Source of the DNA: Auriscalpium vulgare
Lineage: Eukaryota > Basidiomycota > Agaricomycetes > Russulales > Auriscalpiaceae
DNA length: 64,000 nt
Assembly (NCBI GenBank): GCA_019915015.1
Contig: JAHBBC010000001.1
Span: forward strand, 186,001-250,000
Direction: 5' to 3'
Shown: positions 1-10,115 of the stretch, in pieces
How the letters are laid out: every line of letters begins with the position of its first letter
How positions within the stretch are numbered: the first letter of the stretch is position 1
Notes under the pieces: generated by a model
What the model was told of the DNA's origin: nothing
Database searches by the model: none
Seen by the model: only the letters and a program-made list of their open reading frames with translations
Translations under genes and position numbers: made by a program

Positions 1-245
1 CTGTTCATAACAGAATGGACCGTCTCTGCCCAAAGCCAGGCTAATACGCGGGGCCTAAGCGTAGGATAGGGGGGGCGAGGTACTATACAATACGCACATG
101 CGAAGAGCCCGCGTACTACAATTTAAATGCCGTGAACCCTAAGGAATACACTCACGTGACTGTCGTCGCATGACGGGGGCGTGAGACTGTAAGGGAATGT
201 CAAGAGCACCCCCCGCTGACGTCTTTACCCATTGCAAGATACGCC

Positions 246-1170
246 ATGGCAGGTGAGTACGCAGCAAATGATGTGCTCGATATGTCCTCACACGTTTCGT
301 CAGACAGGGGTGGCTCGGTGTTAGGCGCTTCAGACTCTACTAGAAGGCCCCTGGCTCGAGCAAGACGCACTGCGCATGGACCGCCCATGGAGCAGGCGAT
401 CCCATTGCCCGTCCAGCAGGTATACCTGGAAGCAACAGGCATACATGAGCGGGAGGACAAGCTCATATGGCTAAGGGGAGGTCATATCGGCGTTGTAGAT
501 TCGAAGTCAGTGCCCGGTCAAAGCACACACCCTCCCGTTTACAAATCCGCGTACCACAGCAGCAACCACAGGTACCGCACCGTTCATATGTTCGCGGGGA
601 AATTGCAGCCTCAGAACGTCGACGACGAATGGTGAGCTTGCATGCATCTCGGTACACCCCACAGACCGCTGACTCCGCCCAGGGTACGTCGACGAAGTCA
701 TAACGAACGCGGCGCTGACAACGCTAACGCAGTTCGATGAACTGGCCTCCGTCGCGTTTGCGGCGCAAGACCATCAAGTGAATCGCGCAAACCCCACAAG
801 GTCTCGACTGTGCATTCTAGACCAAGGGCGCACTGTACACATCTCGCCCCCTCCCCGATACCTGCACATCGTCCGAGGCGAGAAATACCGGCTGCTACGC
901 CATCTCGACGAAGACGAAAAGGACCTACCCATTAGGCGGTACCCGTGCATCATTCGGGTCAAAGACTTTGAAAACGACACCGTCACATTCTGCTACGGTG
1001 AAGAGGGTAGTCCCGGCGATAGCACTGCGGAATACTGCCTCAGTCGCAGACCTGTTTTGTTTTGGTCACCTTCCCTCGGTCATTGCGTTTGGCGCCTCCA
1101 GTACCCACTGCTACCGATGCACGTAGACCACGTCGCTCTTCCTGTTACGGGGGATGCGATCATTACATAA
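246..1170 (+). CDS. Unknown spliced gene, first member of a tandem pair
   Basis: I do not recognise the family. The support is paralogy with the next gene. A 5' block at about 388-500 reads VQQVY, then LIWLRGGHIG. A last exon (733-1170, after an intron starting GTACGT at 684 and ending CAG at 732) reads PPPRYLHIVRG, then IIRVKDFENDTVTF, then VWRLQYPLLPM. The same blocks recur in the same order in the gene at 1231-2036. ATG at 246 opens the first exon, but the downstream junctions do not close in phase with the obvious donor at 632 (a stop forms across the junction). The exact exon set is therefore unresolved and the gene may be damaged. No signal peptide or membrane segment is visible. Confidence 0.4.
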
Positions 1171-1230
1171 TTCAATTGCGCATGGCCGTCGCTCGCTCGC
1201 CAAGCGGTCTATTTTCACTAAGCAGCCACA

Positions 1231-2036
1231 ATGCCATCCGTAGCACAGCACCAGCCAGCAACCACTCCGGGCTCAGATATGCTGTCGACAGTACAAGGCG
1301 TCTATTGTCATGTTTTCGGAACACCGTCCCCGGGCAATGGGCTTATCTGGCTGTACGGAGGAAGCATCGGCGAGCTCGGAGACCAGTGAGTGTATACCGA
1401 CGCCACGCGGGGACGTTTGCTTAATCGTCCTTGGTAGAGCGTCCGACAACGGGATCGTCGAGGCCGTAGGGCACGAGGCTCCGATAGCTTTGACGCTAGA
1501 CCAGTACGTCACGAACCGCACCTACTCACAGGCCAGCGTAACTGACCACATTCTAGGGTGAGCAATCCGCACAAGCGAGCGCATGGCAAAGCTAACCTTT
1601 TCCGCTTTTTTGATAGTATAAGGACCTCCGTGCAGTCATTAGCGTTGCAATGGACCACGATATCGGCACGGCGAGCCCCACCCAGATGGACCGCAGCAGA
1701 ACGCGCGGGTACTCCTGCCCCCCACCACCTCTTTACCTCAGGCTCGTACGAGACGCCCACTACCAACTATTGTGCCCAGATCTTGATAACCATGGGTGCA
1801 TTGATCTCCGCCCCCACCCTATTATTGTACGCATTGTTGACTTCATAGCGGACCTCGTCCACATAGAATGCGTGTCCACCACTTATCACGACCACGTGCG
1901 CAGACGAGCGCTGATGGTGCGGACGGCGGATAGCGGCAGATGGGCATGGCGTATGCAATTTCCACTTATGCCCATCGACTCGTCTAACATGCGTCAATCC
2001 AACATTGAATACGTAGTAGCTGTCGCACCGGTATAG
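1231..2036 (+). CDS. Unknown three-exon gene, second member of the tandem pair
   Basis: A consistent model is exons 1231-1385, 1438-1557 and 1643-2036. All splice phases close and give 222 residues. Exon 1 holds VQGVYCHVFG and LIWLYGGSIG. The last exon holds PPPPLYLRLVRD, PIIVRIVDFIADLVHI and WAWRMQFPLMPI. These match the preceding gene block for block, so the two are a diverged tandem duplication. The first donor is GTGAGT and the second GTGAGC. A shorter second exon ending before GTACGT at 1504 is also in phase. The function is unknown. The conserved VR..D core with a closing WRxQ(Y/F)PL motif suggests a small globular domain, but that is inference. Confidence 0.45.
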
Positions 2037-2841
2037 CCTAGCGCGCATGTACTACAACAAACTCCGTCTTTATCCATCCCCGCCATGATATCGAAGGACG
2101 AATTACACCCGGAAGTGACTCCTCGCACGATGCGCAGCACGCGCAGTGACGAACGGCTATCGGAGAACGTCCGACCGCCGATAGCGCCGAGACATCGCCA
2201 CCGACGGTGTATGCTTGAGTAAGCACATGTGAAAATGTCCGAGATAAAGAGCAAGCCCACGAACGCAGGCACCCGTCACAGCCCAGAGCCCCTGCACCTC
2301 AAGGACCGATGCTCCTCCTCGGTGAGTACCGATAGCTCCGTTTCGACGCATCGTGACATACGGGCGCAGGTCGTTGCAGCTTCTTCTGCATCTCATCTCG
2401 AGGCCATTGCGCAGACGACGAATACGGCAGGGGCGTTGACAGGACAGATACGAAGCGACCCTGGGACATACCGCAGTTGCTATTCGTACGAGGACCACCA
2501 TTCACCAGTGCACGACTAAGTCCGCTACAGACATTGAACCCGGGCAACGCTTCTACGAACGCGTACGGTTCTAACATCCGCACCAAGGTAAGGTCATCGC
2601 AGGGTTCGCATAAAGGCCATTCAACCGTACGAGCACAGAGCAACGGCAGCCCCACGCGCCGTTATGGGTCGTCGTTCGGAGACGCCTGCACCGGCCGCGG
2701 ATACGGTGCTGAGCTGCACCACGAGGTATGAGACCATCTCATGATGTTAATGAGCCAGCACTGACAAACACCTTGACAGAGAAGCCTATGCACCCCGCCT
2801 GTAGTTGAGAACCAAGACGTGAAACATACCGGCGATGTGAG
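2037..2841. other. No firm gene
   Basis: The stretch holds short open frames on both strands, for example a low-complexity serine-rich frame at 2235-2519, but none has paralogy, recognisable motifs or a convincing exon structure. It may include 5' exons of the small gene that starts at 2842. Confidence 0.3.
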
Positions 2842-3238
2842 ATGGATCAACGCTATCTCTATACGACCCGCGTCTTACGGCACTATGGTCAGACCTCACC
2901 ACGCGATTCATTACCCTCCCTTGAAACGGTACCGGACTCCACCGAATGCTCAGGGCTGCCTGACGAAGAGGAACACAGCGCAGTGGGGCAGTCGGACGAA
3001 GAAGACCACGGTGCAGGCGATCACGCCGTATGTTCCCACTCGCCCACAATTGAATACACCGTCGAATCTAACATTTTTGCAGGTCATATCTTACAACGCT
3101 GTGTTGGTCACTTATGGATATGTAGAAACGCGCGAACCCATAGAGCCTGCAAAAACGCCGGAGCACATTCGGGCCGAGCTTATACTACAAGGAATACGGA
3201 TTGAGGAGGCCCACTACATGTGTACCTCGTACATCTAA
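2842..3238 (+). CDS. Small unknown two-exon gene
   Basis: Exons 2842-3027 and 3083-3238 join in phase across a 55-nt intron (GTATGT ... TTTTTGCAG) to give 113 residues. The N-terminal half is acidic, with DEEEHSAVGQSDEEDH. The C-terminal half reads VISYNAVLVTYGY, then PEHIRAELILQGIRIEEAHY. No family is recognised. It lies just upstream of the BTB gene in the same orientation. The pyrimidine-rich acceptor and clean phase are the main support, and additional 5' exons are possible. Confidence 0.4.
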
Positions 3239-3584
3239 ATACTATTGGGACCATTCGGACGACCGAAAAACGAGAGGCCCCAAACACCATGAGTCCCAGA
3301 AGTGCAAGGGCGGTAACCGTGTCGAGGGAGATGGGGTAGCAGGCTAAATTCGGCGGCTATAGCGCCGCAATTGACCGGCCCGACCGCGAGTGATCCGGAC
3401 GTACCCACCTTCAACACCCTCTCCCAACCACCACCTCCCTCGCATAGCCTCTCATCTCCCTGTTCACTCGAATTTAAAGCAATGACGTCACCAGTACCGC
3501 TTTCAGTACAGGCCCCCCCAAAAAAACGACAGAAGATCCGCCTTGACGCTGCCCTCATACAGGAGTTCGCGATCAAAGGCGCGG

Positions 3585-4299
3585 TGATGAGTAAACCCCC
3601 ACTGCAGTCGCTGGGGGGGCCAAGGGTCGGGGTGAGGAGTGCTCTACTGCCTGGGGCGAGAGGAGAGAGGGTAAGAAGGAGCGTGAGAGCGCGCGACCGC
3701 TGGCGAAAACCCCCAACCACAGCGCGCTCTCTATCCTGGGGCGCGCTGCCGCTGCCGTCCTTCTCCTACTAGCCAGATACCGTCAGTCCCGTCGCAAACG
3801 TAATACACATACCGTCAGTCCAGCACCGTGCTGTCGAGTCCCTCAGTCTCCCATTTCGCTCGCCGTGTTCGCCTAAGCCGTACTGACTTGGTGACTCTTC
3901 GCCGAGACTACCGCTTCCCCTGCCGCTGCTATCTTCGCCTTTCCCCTAGTGCATGGTTAGGTCCCGTCGCCTGGTTCGCCGAACGCTCGCTAGGGTCGTA
4001 TCTCTTGTTTTGTGCTGTGAAGTCTCGGGTGTCGTCTCCCAAGGGTAGATTGCTTTGTCATCACTCGTACACGTACACTCTATGCTCTATCACCTCTCGA
4101 TTCCCACGCTACCCTTCGTTCGGCGCCTACGACCTCTCCCGCCTCCGGTCACTCTACCCTTCGCGAGTGGCAACCTTCCCTCAGTTCGCTGCGTTTCGCC
4201 GACCTTGGTTCTGTCCCGCCGCGCCCAGGGGAGAGTGTGGTGGTGTGGTTTGAGGTGTGCGGTCCGGTCTACGTGCCTGTAGCACGCGAGGTCCCATCA
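3585..4299 (-). repeat. 3' LTR of the Gypsy element
   Basis: 715 bp, TG..CA termini with the short inverted ends TGATG/CATCA. It looks identical to the copy at 16965-17679, offset 13380. It holds one copy of the TTCGCCGAA palindrome at 3975. Open frames within it (e.g. 3828-4253 on plus) repeat exactly in the other LTR and show no protein motif. Confidence 0.96.
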
Positions 4300-4313
4300 T
4301 TCCTCCCCCCAAC
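4300..4313 (-). other. Polypurine tract next to the 3' LTR
   Basis: On the minus strand GTTGGGGGGAGGAA directly abuts the LTR start TGATGGGACC. This is where plus-strand DNA synthesis primes in LTR elements. The surrounding sequence recurs three more times inside the element. Confidence 0.88.
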
Positions 4314-4344
4314 TGAGCTACCGACTGTCCTCAGTCGGGTCCTC
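4300..4344. repeat. PPT-like module copy 1
   Basis: Reads CCTCCCCCCAACTGA, then after eight bases CTGTCCTCAG. This is the true polypurine tract (minus strand), and the 165 bp that follow lead to the ATG of cassette gene 1. Confidence 0.7.
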
Positions 4345-4464
4345 CTCGGAGACCCTCGGCGATGCTCGGCGAATCGCGCTCCTGAAAAGACCCCCTCCCT
4401 ACCGCCGAAGGCCCTAGCTGCGCCATCCCCGACGCCGCTATCCCAAACACACCCAACCACCAAC

Positions 4465-5688
4465 ATGGCCTGGTCCCCTTCCATCCTTGCCTTCCAACTC
4501 CATACCTTACGCCAGCTCGCTGAAGTCCCGCGTCCCTTCGCGTTCGCCGAAGACTCCGCCGTGGCCCTGGCCGAGCTGGAGACTTGGGGGCGCCAGCTGG
4601 TGGCCCTCCTGGTACGTGAACCGCGTTGCTCGTCCGTTTTTACGCCCAAATCTGACCGTAATTGCCCACAGGAAAACTTGGACCGCGGCAGTTCGCCCAG
4701 CATCTTTGCCGCCGCCGAACGAGTTGCTATGCCTTTGTTTGAGCAGGCCATGTTGCTAGCGCCCACGACTACCGCCAGCTTCGCCGAATGGGCCCGGCCC
4801 CTCCTGCGGCTGTACTCCGCCTACCACGCCCCCATGCACCCCTGGGATGCCGTCCTGGGCCCCGACGAGGGGCTCCCCGTGCGCGAGCTCCTTTTTAAAG
4901 CCAGCATCGTTGAGGAGGATCTGTGGACCACATACCGCGCCGGGACCAGCGACGTCGAGTCTTATTTGGAGGAGCTACGTCAGTTCCACGCCACGTTCCC
5001 CGCCCATCGTCCCCGCGGAATGCAGACCTTCGTCGCCGACGTTCTCCGCCGTGTTTTGACGCAGGCTGCCATCGTCATCGACCAATCTGACGGGGGTAGC
5101 CGTGTTCTGCTAGCCACGGTCGATCAACACGCCTCCCTGACTACCCAGCTCAACGCGCGTGCTTCGCGTGGCCGTCACCTCGCCGGACTTGGTGGTCGTT
5201 TGTTGGGCGCCTTCGTGGCTGAGTCCACTAGCAGCTTGGATCGCTTCCATTCCGCCTTGCGCTCCTTGGTCGGTATCCGCGCCGCGTGGGCTGACGCCCC
5301 TTATCTCCTCGACCTCATTGCCGAGCCCGTCGTCATCCTGGAGCGTAGCTTTATAGCCTTCCTGGAACGCGGCCGCGTCTACCACCACTTCCTTCTTGGC
5401 CTGCCCGCGACGGCTGCTGTGGCCGATCCGTTCGCCGGCTCCGCGGTGGCTATGATGTTGCTCGGTGGCGATCTCTCCGATTCCTCCGACGGAGAGGACG
5501 GGGCGTCGTACAGCCCCCTCGGCGTCACCTACAGCCCTAGCAACGGTTCCGCGGCGTCCAACGCTGAAGTCGCCCTAACGATCGCCGAAGAGTTGGGGGT
5601 GGCACTAGATGATGAGGAGATACAGACGTCCTCGGTGGTGCTGACCGCATCCGCTGTGGCCGCTGCCCTTCGTGACGCGGCCGAGTAG
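4465..5688 (+). CDS. Antisense cassette gene 1 of the Gypsy element
   Basis: Exons 4465-4611 and 4672-5688 give 387 residues. The 60-nt intron (GTACGT, internal CTGAC, CACAG) is phase 0, and exon 1 is exactly 147 nt. Exon 1 is MAWSPSILAFQL..., with a conserved ETWGRQLVALL just before the intron. Exon 2 begins with Glu and is rich in Ala/Leu helices, ending in an acidic Ser/Asp tail (DLSDSSDGEDG). The family is not recognised. The plan (start, W-x-R-x(3-4)-A block, phase-0 intron, Glu) is shared with the next two cassette genes, so all three are likely paralogues. It is transcribed against gag-pol from the region just inside the 3' LTR. The intron also keeps the frame open if retained. The long open frame, TC-rich acceptor and Pro-poor helical content support real coding. 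Confidence 0.7.
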   Translation: MAWSPSILAFQLHTLRQLAEVPRPFAFAEDSAVALAELETWGRQLVALLVREPRCSSVFTPKSDRNCPQENLDRGSSPSIFAAAERVAMPLFEQAMLLAPTTTASFAEWARPLLRLYSAYHAPMHPWDAVLGPDEGLPVRELLFKASIVEEDLWTTYRAGTSDVESYLEELRQFHATFPAHRPRGMQTFVADVLRRVLTQAAIVIDQSDGGSRVLLATVDQHASLTTQLNARASRGRHLAGLGGRLLGAFVAESTSSLDRFHSALRSLVGIRAAWADAPYLLDLIAEPVVILERSFIAFLERGRVYHHFLLGLPATAAVADPFAGSAVAMMLLGGDLSDSSDGEDGASYSPLGVTYSPSNGSAASNAEVALTIAEELGVALDDEEIQTSSVVLTASAVAAALRDAAE

Positions 5689-6091
5689 TAGATACTTCTG
5701 TACCGTTCTGCTCCTTCAAATGGCAATTGTGCGAGTCCTTATGACGCTCCTCGTTGACCCGGGGAGGCGGGGGTTCCTCCTCCTTCACTACTGACTGGGC
5801 GAAGCTCGCGCGTGGTTCGGCGAACGTCCGCCCCACCCTGTCCTGTCGTTCTGATCCGGTCAACGCGGTCTTCGTGCTCTCGTCGCTCCTCCTCGCCTTT
5901 ATCGCTGTTCCGGGTTCCTCATGGTGCTTCTCGCCGCGCCTGTGTCTTGTGTCTTTGATCCGCCCGCTAATCTCCCGATAGGTGCCCTTTTTGCTCCGCT
6001 GATTTGCCTTTCCCGCTTGTAGTCCGCGGATCCTATTCGGCGGCGGTTCGCTGGCGAACGCCCTGCGATCGCCCTGCGCTCCTCCACGCGC

Positions 6092-6126
6092 GTCCTCCCC
6101 CCAACTGAAATTTCGCCTGTCCGCAG
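6092..6126. repeat. PPT-like module copy 2
   Basis: Reads CGTCCTCCCCCCAACTGA, then after eight bases CTGTCCGCAG. It is the same as copy 1 in its core and spacing. It lies 95-130 bp upstream of the ATG of cassette gene 2. Confidence 0.7.
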
Positions 6127-6174
6127 GCGCACGCGGCCACCGGCCGCCGGCTCAGGAGTCCCGGCTGGCTGTAG

Positions 6175-6182
6175 CATAAAAG
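6175..6182 (+). promoter_or_regulatory. TATA-like box of cassette gene 2
   Basis: CATAAAAG lies 39 bp before the ATG at 6221 and is the only AT-rich box in a GC-rich stretch. Assignment is by position only. Confidence 0.4.
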
Positions 6183-6220
6183 CTGACTGGGTCATCTGTC
6201 GCCGACGCTCCCCACGTACC

Positions 6221-7384
6221 ATGCCGTCGCCTTTTGTCCTGTCTGTCCGCGCCCTCGACTTGCTCACGCTTCTCCTCGCCCCGCCGTCGCTGATGCTAGA
6301 GGCTACTCCCGTGGTCGCCCTTGTCGAGGAGAGGGAAGCCTGGGGTCGCCGCGTGGCTGGTGCCATTGTATGTGAACTGCGCGGCCGCTCTTTACTGCCC
6401 AATACTGATTCTCCACAGGAGGGTGTCCGTGTTTCTGAGCGCCCATTGTTCCTGCGTGTGGCGGCCATGGTTACTGTCCCCGTGTTCGAGGCCCTCTTCG
6501 TTGTCGCCCCCCACGTTCGCGACACGTTCGCCGTATGGGGTGGGTCCCTCGTTATGGCCTCGGCGCCCCCGGCGAACAGCCTCGCGCAAGATCCGCTCGG
6601 GCAGCCGCCCCTCGCCGCCCTTTCCTTCCGCGGAGTTTTGAGCCACGGGCGTGACGTTGTCCGCCTCGGCGAAGCTGTCTTGTTCAAGATGCTCGAGGGC
6701 GGCCAGCTCTCGCACGCAGCGTACCAGGGCGAACTCGGGGCGTTGTACCGCACCCGCGTACCCCTTCGCCAGAACCCTGGCTGTCTGGCAGTGCATGAGG
6801 GGATCGTCGACGCCATGTATGCGTGTTCCACCGCCCTTCGCGCCGAGCATGGCGGCTCCCAGATCATCCTGTCCGCGGCCTATCATGCCACCACCGCCGC
6901 CGCGGGCGGCACCGCCGTGGACCTCGCCGAAACCTTCCAACGCATCGCCGGCCCCATTTCAGCGTCCTTCCTGACGTACGCCGAAGATTCCATTGTACAC
7001 CTTCGCCTCGCTTTCGATTACGTCCAGCTCGTCCGCGGCTCCCGTACTTCCGACCTGGCATATGGCGTTGAGTTTGCCCGCGCGGCCGACCAGCTGGAAG
7101 CCACCGCGCGGGAACATATTCACGACCTTACGCTCTGGGCTGTCATGCTTGATCGTTTTCGCCTCGTCACGTCGTTGGCGCGTTCCCTTCGCGTGGCCGG
7201 GCTGCCGCCTTCGGTGACGGGCCACCCCGGCGAGGAGGACATCATTCTAGTCGGCGATACCGGTCGCGGGGGTCGCCCCGTGCACAACCCTATGGAGGAA
7301 GGCGCGTACGTCCCTCCTGCGCGCCGCGCGGGACGGTTCCGCCCTCGTTCGGCGAACGCCGGCGTGAACGCCTCCGCAACGTAA
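6221..7384 (+). CDS. Antisense cassette gene 2 of the Gypsy element
   Basis: Exons 6221-6367 and 6419-7384 give 370 residues. Exon 1 is again exactly 147 nt and phase 0, ending EREAWGRRVAGAI before a 51-nt intron (GTATGT ... TCCACAG). Exon 2 begins with Glu and carries VPVFEALFVVAPHVRDTFAVWG, which parallels MPLFEQAMLLAPTTTASFAEWA at the same place in cassette gene 1. A helical middle follows, then a basic, Pro/Arg-rich tail (PPARRAGRFRPRS). Function is unknown. The parallels in exon length, intron phase and local sequence show descent from a common ancestor with gene 1. A TATA-like box precedes it and AATAAA follows 78 bp after the stop (7462-7467). Confidence 0.7.
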   Translation: MPSPFVLSVRALDLLTLLLAPPSLMLEATPVVALVEEREAWGRRVAGAIVCELRGRSLLPNTDSPQEGVRVSERPLFLRVAAMVTVPVFEALFVVAPHVRDTFAVWGGSLVMASAPPANSLAQDPLGQPPLAALSFRGVLSHGRDVVRLGEAVLFKMLEGGQLSHAAYQGELGALYRTRVPLRQNPGCLAVHEGIVDAMYACSTALRAEHGGSQIILSAAYHATTAAAGGTAVDLAETFQRIAGPISASFLTYAEDSIVHLRLAFDYVQLVRGSRTSDLAYGVEFARAADQLEATAREHIHDLTLWAVMLDRFRLVTSLARSLRVAGLPPSVTGHPGEEDIILVGDTGRGGRPVHNPMEEGAYVPPARRAGRFRPRSANAGVNASAT

Positions 7385-7461
7385 ATGCGTCTGCGTAGCT
7401 GGGCGAAGACAGTAGAGGTTCTTGGTCGCCCAGCTATCCTGTGCGTTAGTAGTCGGAATGC

Positions 7462-7467
7462 AATAAA
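7462..7467 (+). terminator. Polyadenylation signal candidate for cassette gene 2
   Basis: AATAAA 78 bp downstream of the stop codon at 7384, within a short AT-richer stretch. Confidence 0.4.
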
Positions 7468-7546
7468 AGGTTGCTTGCGCGTTGATGGTATAGTGATCCC
7501 AGTGCATTGCCCCTTGTCGGCTACCATCGACCTCTTCCGCGCGATC

Positions 7547-7563
7547 CGCCCCCCCACTGAGTG
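7547..7563. repeat. PPT-like module copy 3 (degenerate)
   Basis: Reads CCGCCCCCCCCACTGAG, matching the C-tract and ACTGA part of the other copies; the CTGTCC part is not clear. It lies between cassette genes 2 and 3. Confidence 0.45.
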
Positions 7564-7815
7564 ATGGGCGCTTCCGACTTGTAGGTTTTCTGGTGGCCGC
7601 GAGGCAGTGCTCCGAAGTAGCTGCGCGCGTACGTCATAGTGACTACACGCCTGCTGCCGAGCTAGGGCGCCTATACACGGAAGCAAAACTCGCGCGCTAC
7701 GCACGGCCCAGCTCATCTGTACGGCATCAGCGTCTCTTTTGTGCCACAAGTTCGCCGCGCTTCGCTTCTTGTTCTTGGCCTTCACTTCCCCTCCCTTTCC
7801 TCGCGCACGCTTTCC

Positions 7816-9887
7816 ATGGCCGACCCGTCCGCCCTGGCTGATTTCGCCCGCGACATCGTCGTCGCCGACCTGGCCTCCGTGGAGGCCGACCTCCCGGCGT
7901 CCGGTACAGTCGCTGAGCGGCAGGCTTGGTGCGTTCGCGCAGCCGTCGTTTCCGTGCGTGCCCCACTCTCCCCTTTTTCGTGTCCGCCTTGCTAACCTTC
8001 CCTTCAGGAGCGCCTGTGGGCATTACTGGGTCGCGCCGTCGCGCTGCCTCCCGGTGTGGCGGACCGCCTCCGCCTCTTGGACAGCGCGGTCGGCCGCCTC
8101 CGCCCCGCCGATCCCGCGCCCGCTCCGACGTTTGCGCCTCTCGCGCCGTTCCCGGCCCCTTCCCCTCCTGCTGCCAGCCCGGCACGTCCTACCCCCGCGT
8201 CCCGTAAGAAGAAGGTGCGTTCTCGTCATCTCACCCTTCTCACGTCCGCTAATCGCTCCGCCCCCAGCCCGTCAAGAAGCCGGCTCGCGTCGAGGTCGTG
8301 ATCCCGGCACGCCCAGCGGTCCCCCCGCCCGTCGTCGCTGCGGCTCCTGCGGTCCCGCCTCCCGAGCCCGAGCCCGCACCGCTCTCTCCACGCGACGAGC
8401 GAGCCCAACGGAACGCAGCCCGCAGGGCTCGCACCGCCGTTGTGCCCGCTCCGGTCATTCCTCCCCCCGCCGTTACCGCGCCCGTACCCGCGACTCCCCC
8501 TACACGCAAGCGAACGCGGAGTCAAGCCCGCAAGAAGACCCGCGCCCCGATCGACGCCGACGCCCTGTCCAGCGAGGTCGACGACGAGGGCGATCCCCTC
8601 TACCAAACTTCCCGCGTCCGTCCCACGTTCGTCGAGCGGTACGCCGGTGAACGTGTCCCGGTGCGTTCTTGCCTCCCGTCTCGTCCTCCTAGAGTCTGAC
8701 CGCCCCTCCATCCTCTGTAGACCAGTCAGCGGTGCACGTACTGCCGTTATCACTTCGACGAGCCCGCGGACTGCTATTTCAAACCCCACAGTCTCGCCAA
8801 GTGCGTCAAGTGCCGGGTGCACAAGAAGCACTGTGGTGGCGCTGTTCTGGAGGGCGGGTACGTACAGCGGCCCAAGCGCCGTACCCGCGCCGACTCGCCT
8901 TCGCCTGGACCTCGCCCACGCAAACGCGCGCGCGCCAACCCTCCGTCCTCGTTGCAAGTGGCGCACCCGCCGGGTTCGCCGTCGCTCCCCAACCACCGCG
9001 GGCTCTCCCCTGGCTCTCGCGTCGCGATGATGCCCTTCCCAGAGGCGCTAGCTTTCGCCGACCTTCCCAGTAGGTCACTTCTCCTCCTTTCTCCCTACCT
9101 GCCTTGACCCATTCCCGCAGGCGCATATGGCCCCGCCGCGCCGCTCCTCCGCGATATGGCGGCCGAAATCGAGACGGCTCAGGCTGAGTGGACGTCCCTT
9201 CTGGCGCCCATCTCGGACTTCGGCGAGACCCTTGGCGACCTCAATGCGCTCTATATCGAGCTGTCCGCTAACGCGCACGCCCTCCGTGTCCTGGCGCGCC
9301 GCCACGACCGCCTCCACCTCCGCGCGCGCCAGATCGCCGATATCCTCGATCGGTCCCCCACTCCCGCGTCTGAGCCGTCGCCCGTCATCCCCACTGCTCT
9401 CCGGGTAGCGCCTGGCGGCCGCATCCGCTCGACTCCTCCCCCGGTCGCTGGTCCCTCCGGCCCCCAGTCGCGGGCGCGTCTTGAAGACGAGCTGGAAGAC
9501 CTCGCTCGCTCCCCTTCGCCTCCGCTCCTTGCCAGCCCGCGTGCGCTCATTCGCACGGCTTCGCCTCCCGTCGCTGGCCCTTCCCGCCTGCGTTCGCCCA
9601 CTCCTGTCGCCGAATCCTACGACACCTGGGGAGGGTTCCAGGATTCCTGCGACGAGATCGCAATGGGGCCGTCCTTCTCCGACCCTCTCGCCCCGTCGCC
9701 CCTCCCCGAGTCCGTTGCCAGTCCCGCGCCCGACGCCGCTGTGGCCGATGATCACCCCGGCCTTTTCCTGCCCGGCGCGACCGCTACCCCCGTCTCGGAT
9801 GTCGGCGACATCGGCATCCTTCTGCCTGTTGCCGAGGATTCGGAGGGGGTGGAAGGGGAGGTCGCTGGCGTCATTGCCTTGGAGTAG
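7816..9887 (+). CDS. Antisense cassette gene 3, zinc-cluster-like nuclear protein
   Basis: Exons 7816-7953, 8008-8214, 8268-8660, 8721-9069 and 9121-9887 close in phase and give 617 residues. As in genes 1 and 2, a short first exon (46 codons) ends in phase 0 and exon 2 begins with Glu. Exon 4 opens with a cysteine array (CTYC ... C ... CVKC ... C) of spacing CX2CX9CX9CX2CX6C, close to but not the same as the fungal Zn2Cys6 pattern CX2CX6CX5-12CX2CX6-8C. Basic runs on both sides (KRTRSQARKKTR, RPRKRARA) suggest nuclear location. A helical region (ALRVLARRHDRLHLRARQIADIL) is followed by long Pro/Ser tracts and an acidic end. DNA binding is inferred from the cysteines and basic clusters. No database family was checked. 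Confidence 0.72.
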
Positions 9888-10078
9888 TGGTGTTGCTTCG
9901 TTTCCATTGTTTCCGGTTCCTCGTTCTTCTGTCTCTTTTCCTGTACCGTTCCCCTCTTGTTTCCTGCTGCCTTCTCCGTGTCCTTGTAGCCTTCTCTTTT
10001 TCCCCAAAATGTAAATAGCCTGTGTCTTCCGCTGTTCAATTGAGATCCCTCCTGTTCTTGACGCGTGAGCTCTGCCAA

Positions 10079-10115
10079 CCTCCCCCCAACTTGAAGACAG
10101 AGCTGTCCTCAGCGC
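10079..10115. repeat. PPT-like module copy 4, just beyond pol
   Basis: Reads CCTCCCCCCAACTTGA, then CTGTCCTCAG after eight bases, matching copies 1 and 2. It abuts the pol stop codon (10116), so in sense orientation it is where a polypurine tract would lie in an element without the extra region. Confidence 0.7.

Noticed and set aside
3828..4253. Open frame inside the LTR, repeated at 17208-17633
   Set aside because: It is present only because the LTR is duplicated. It is Cys/Arg/Ser-rich with no motif and lies in regulatory DNA.
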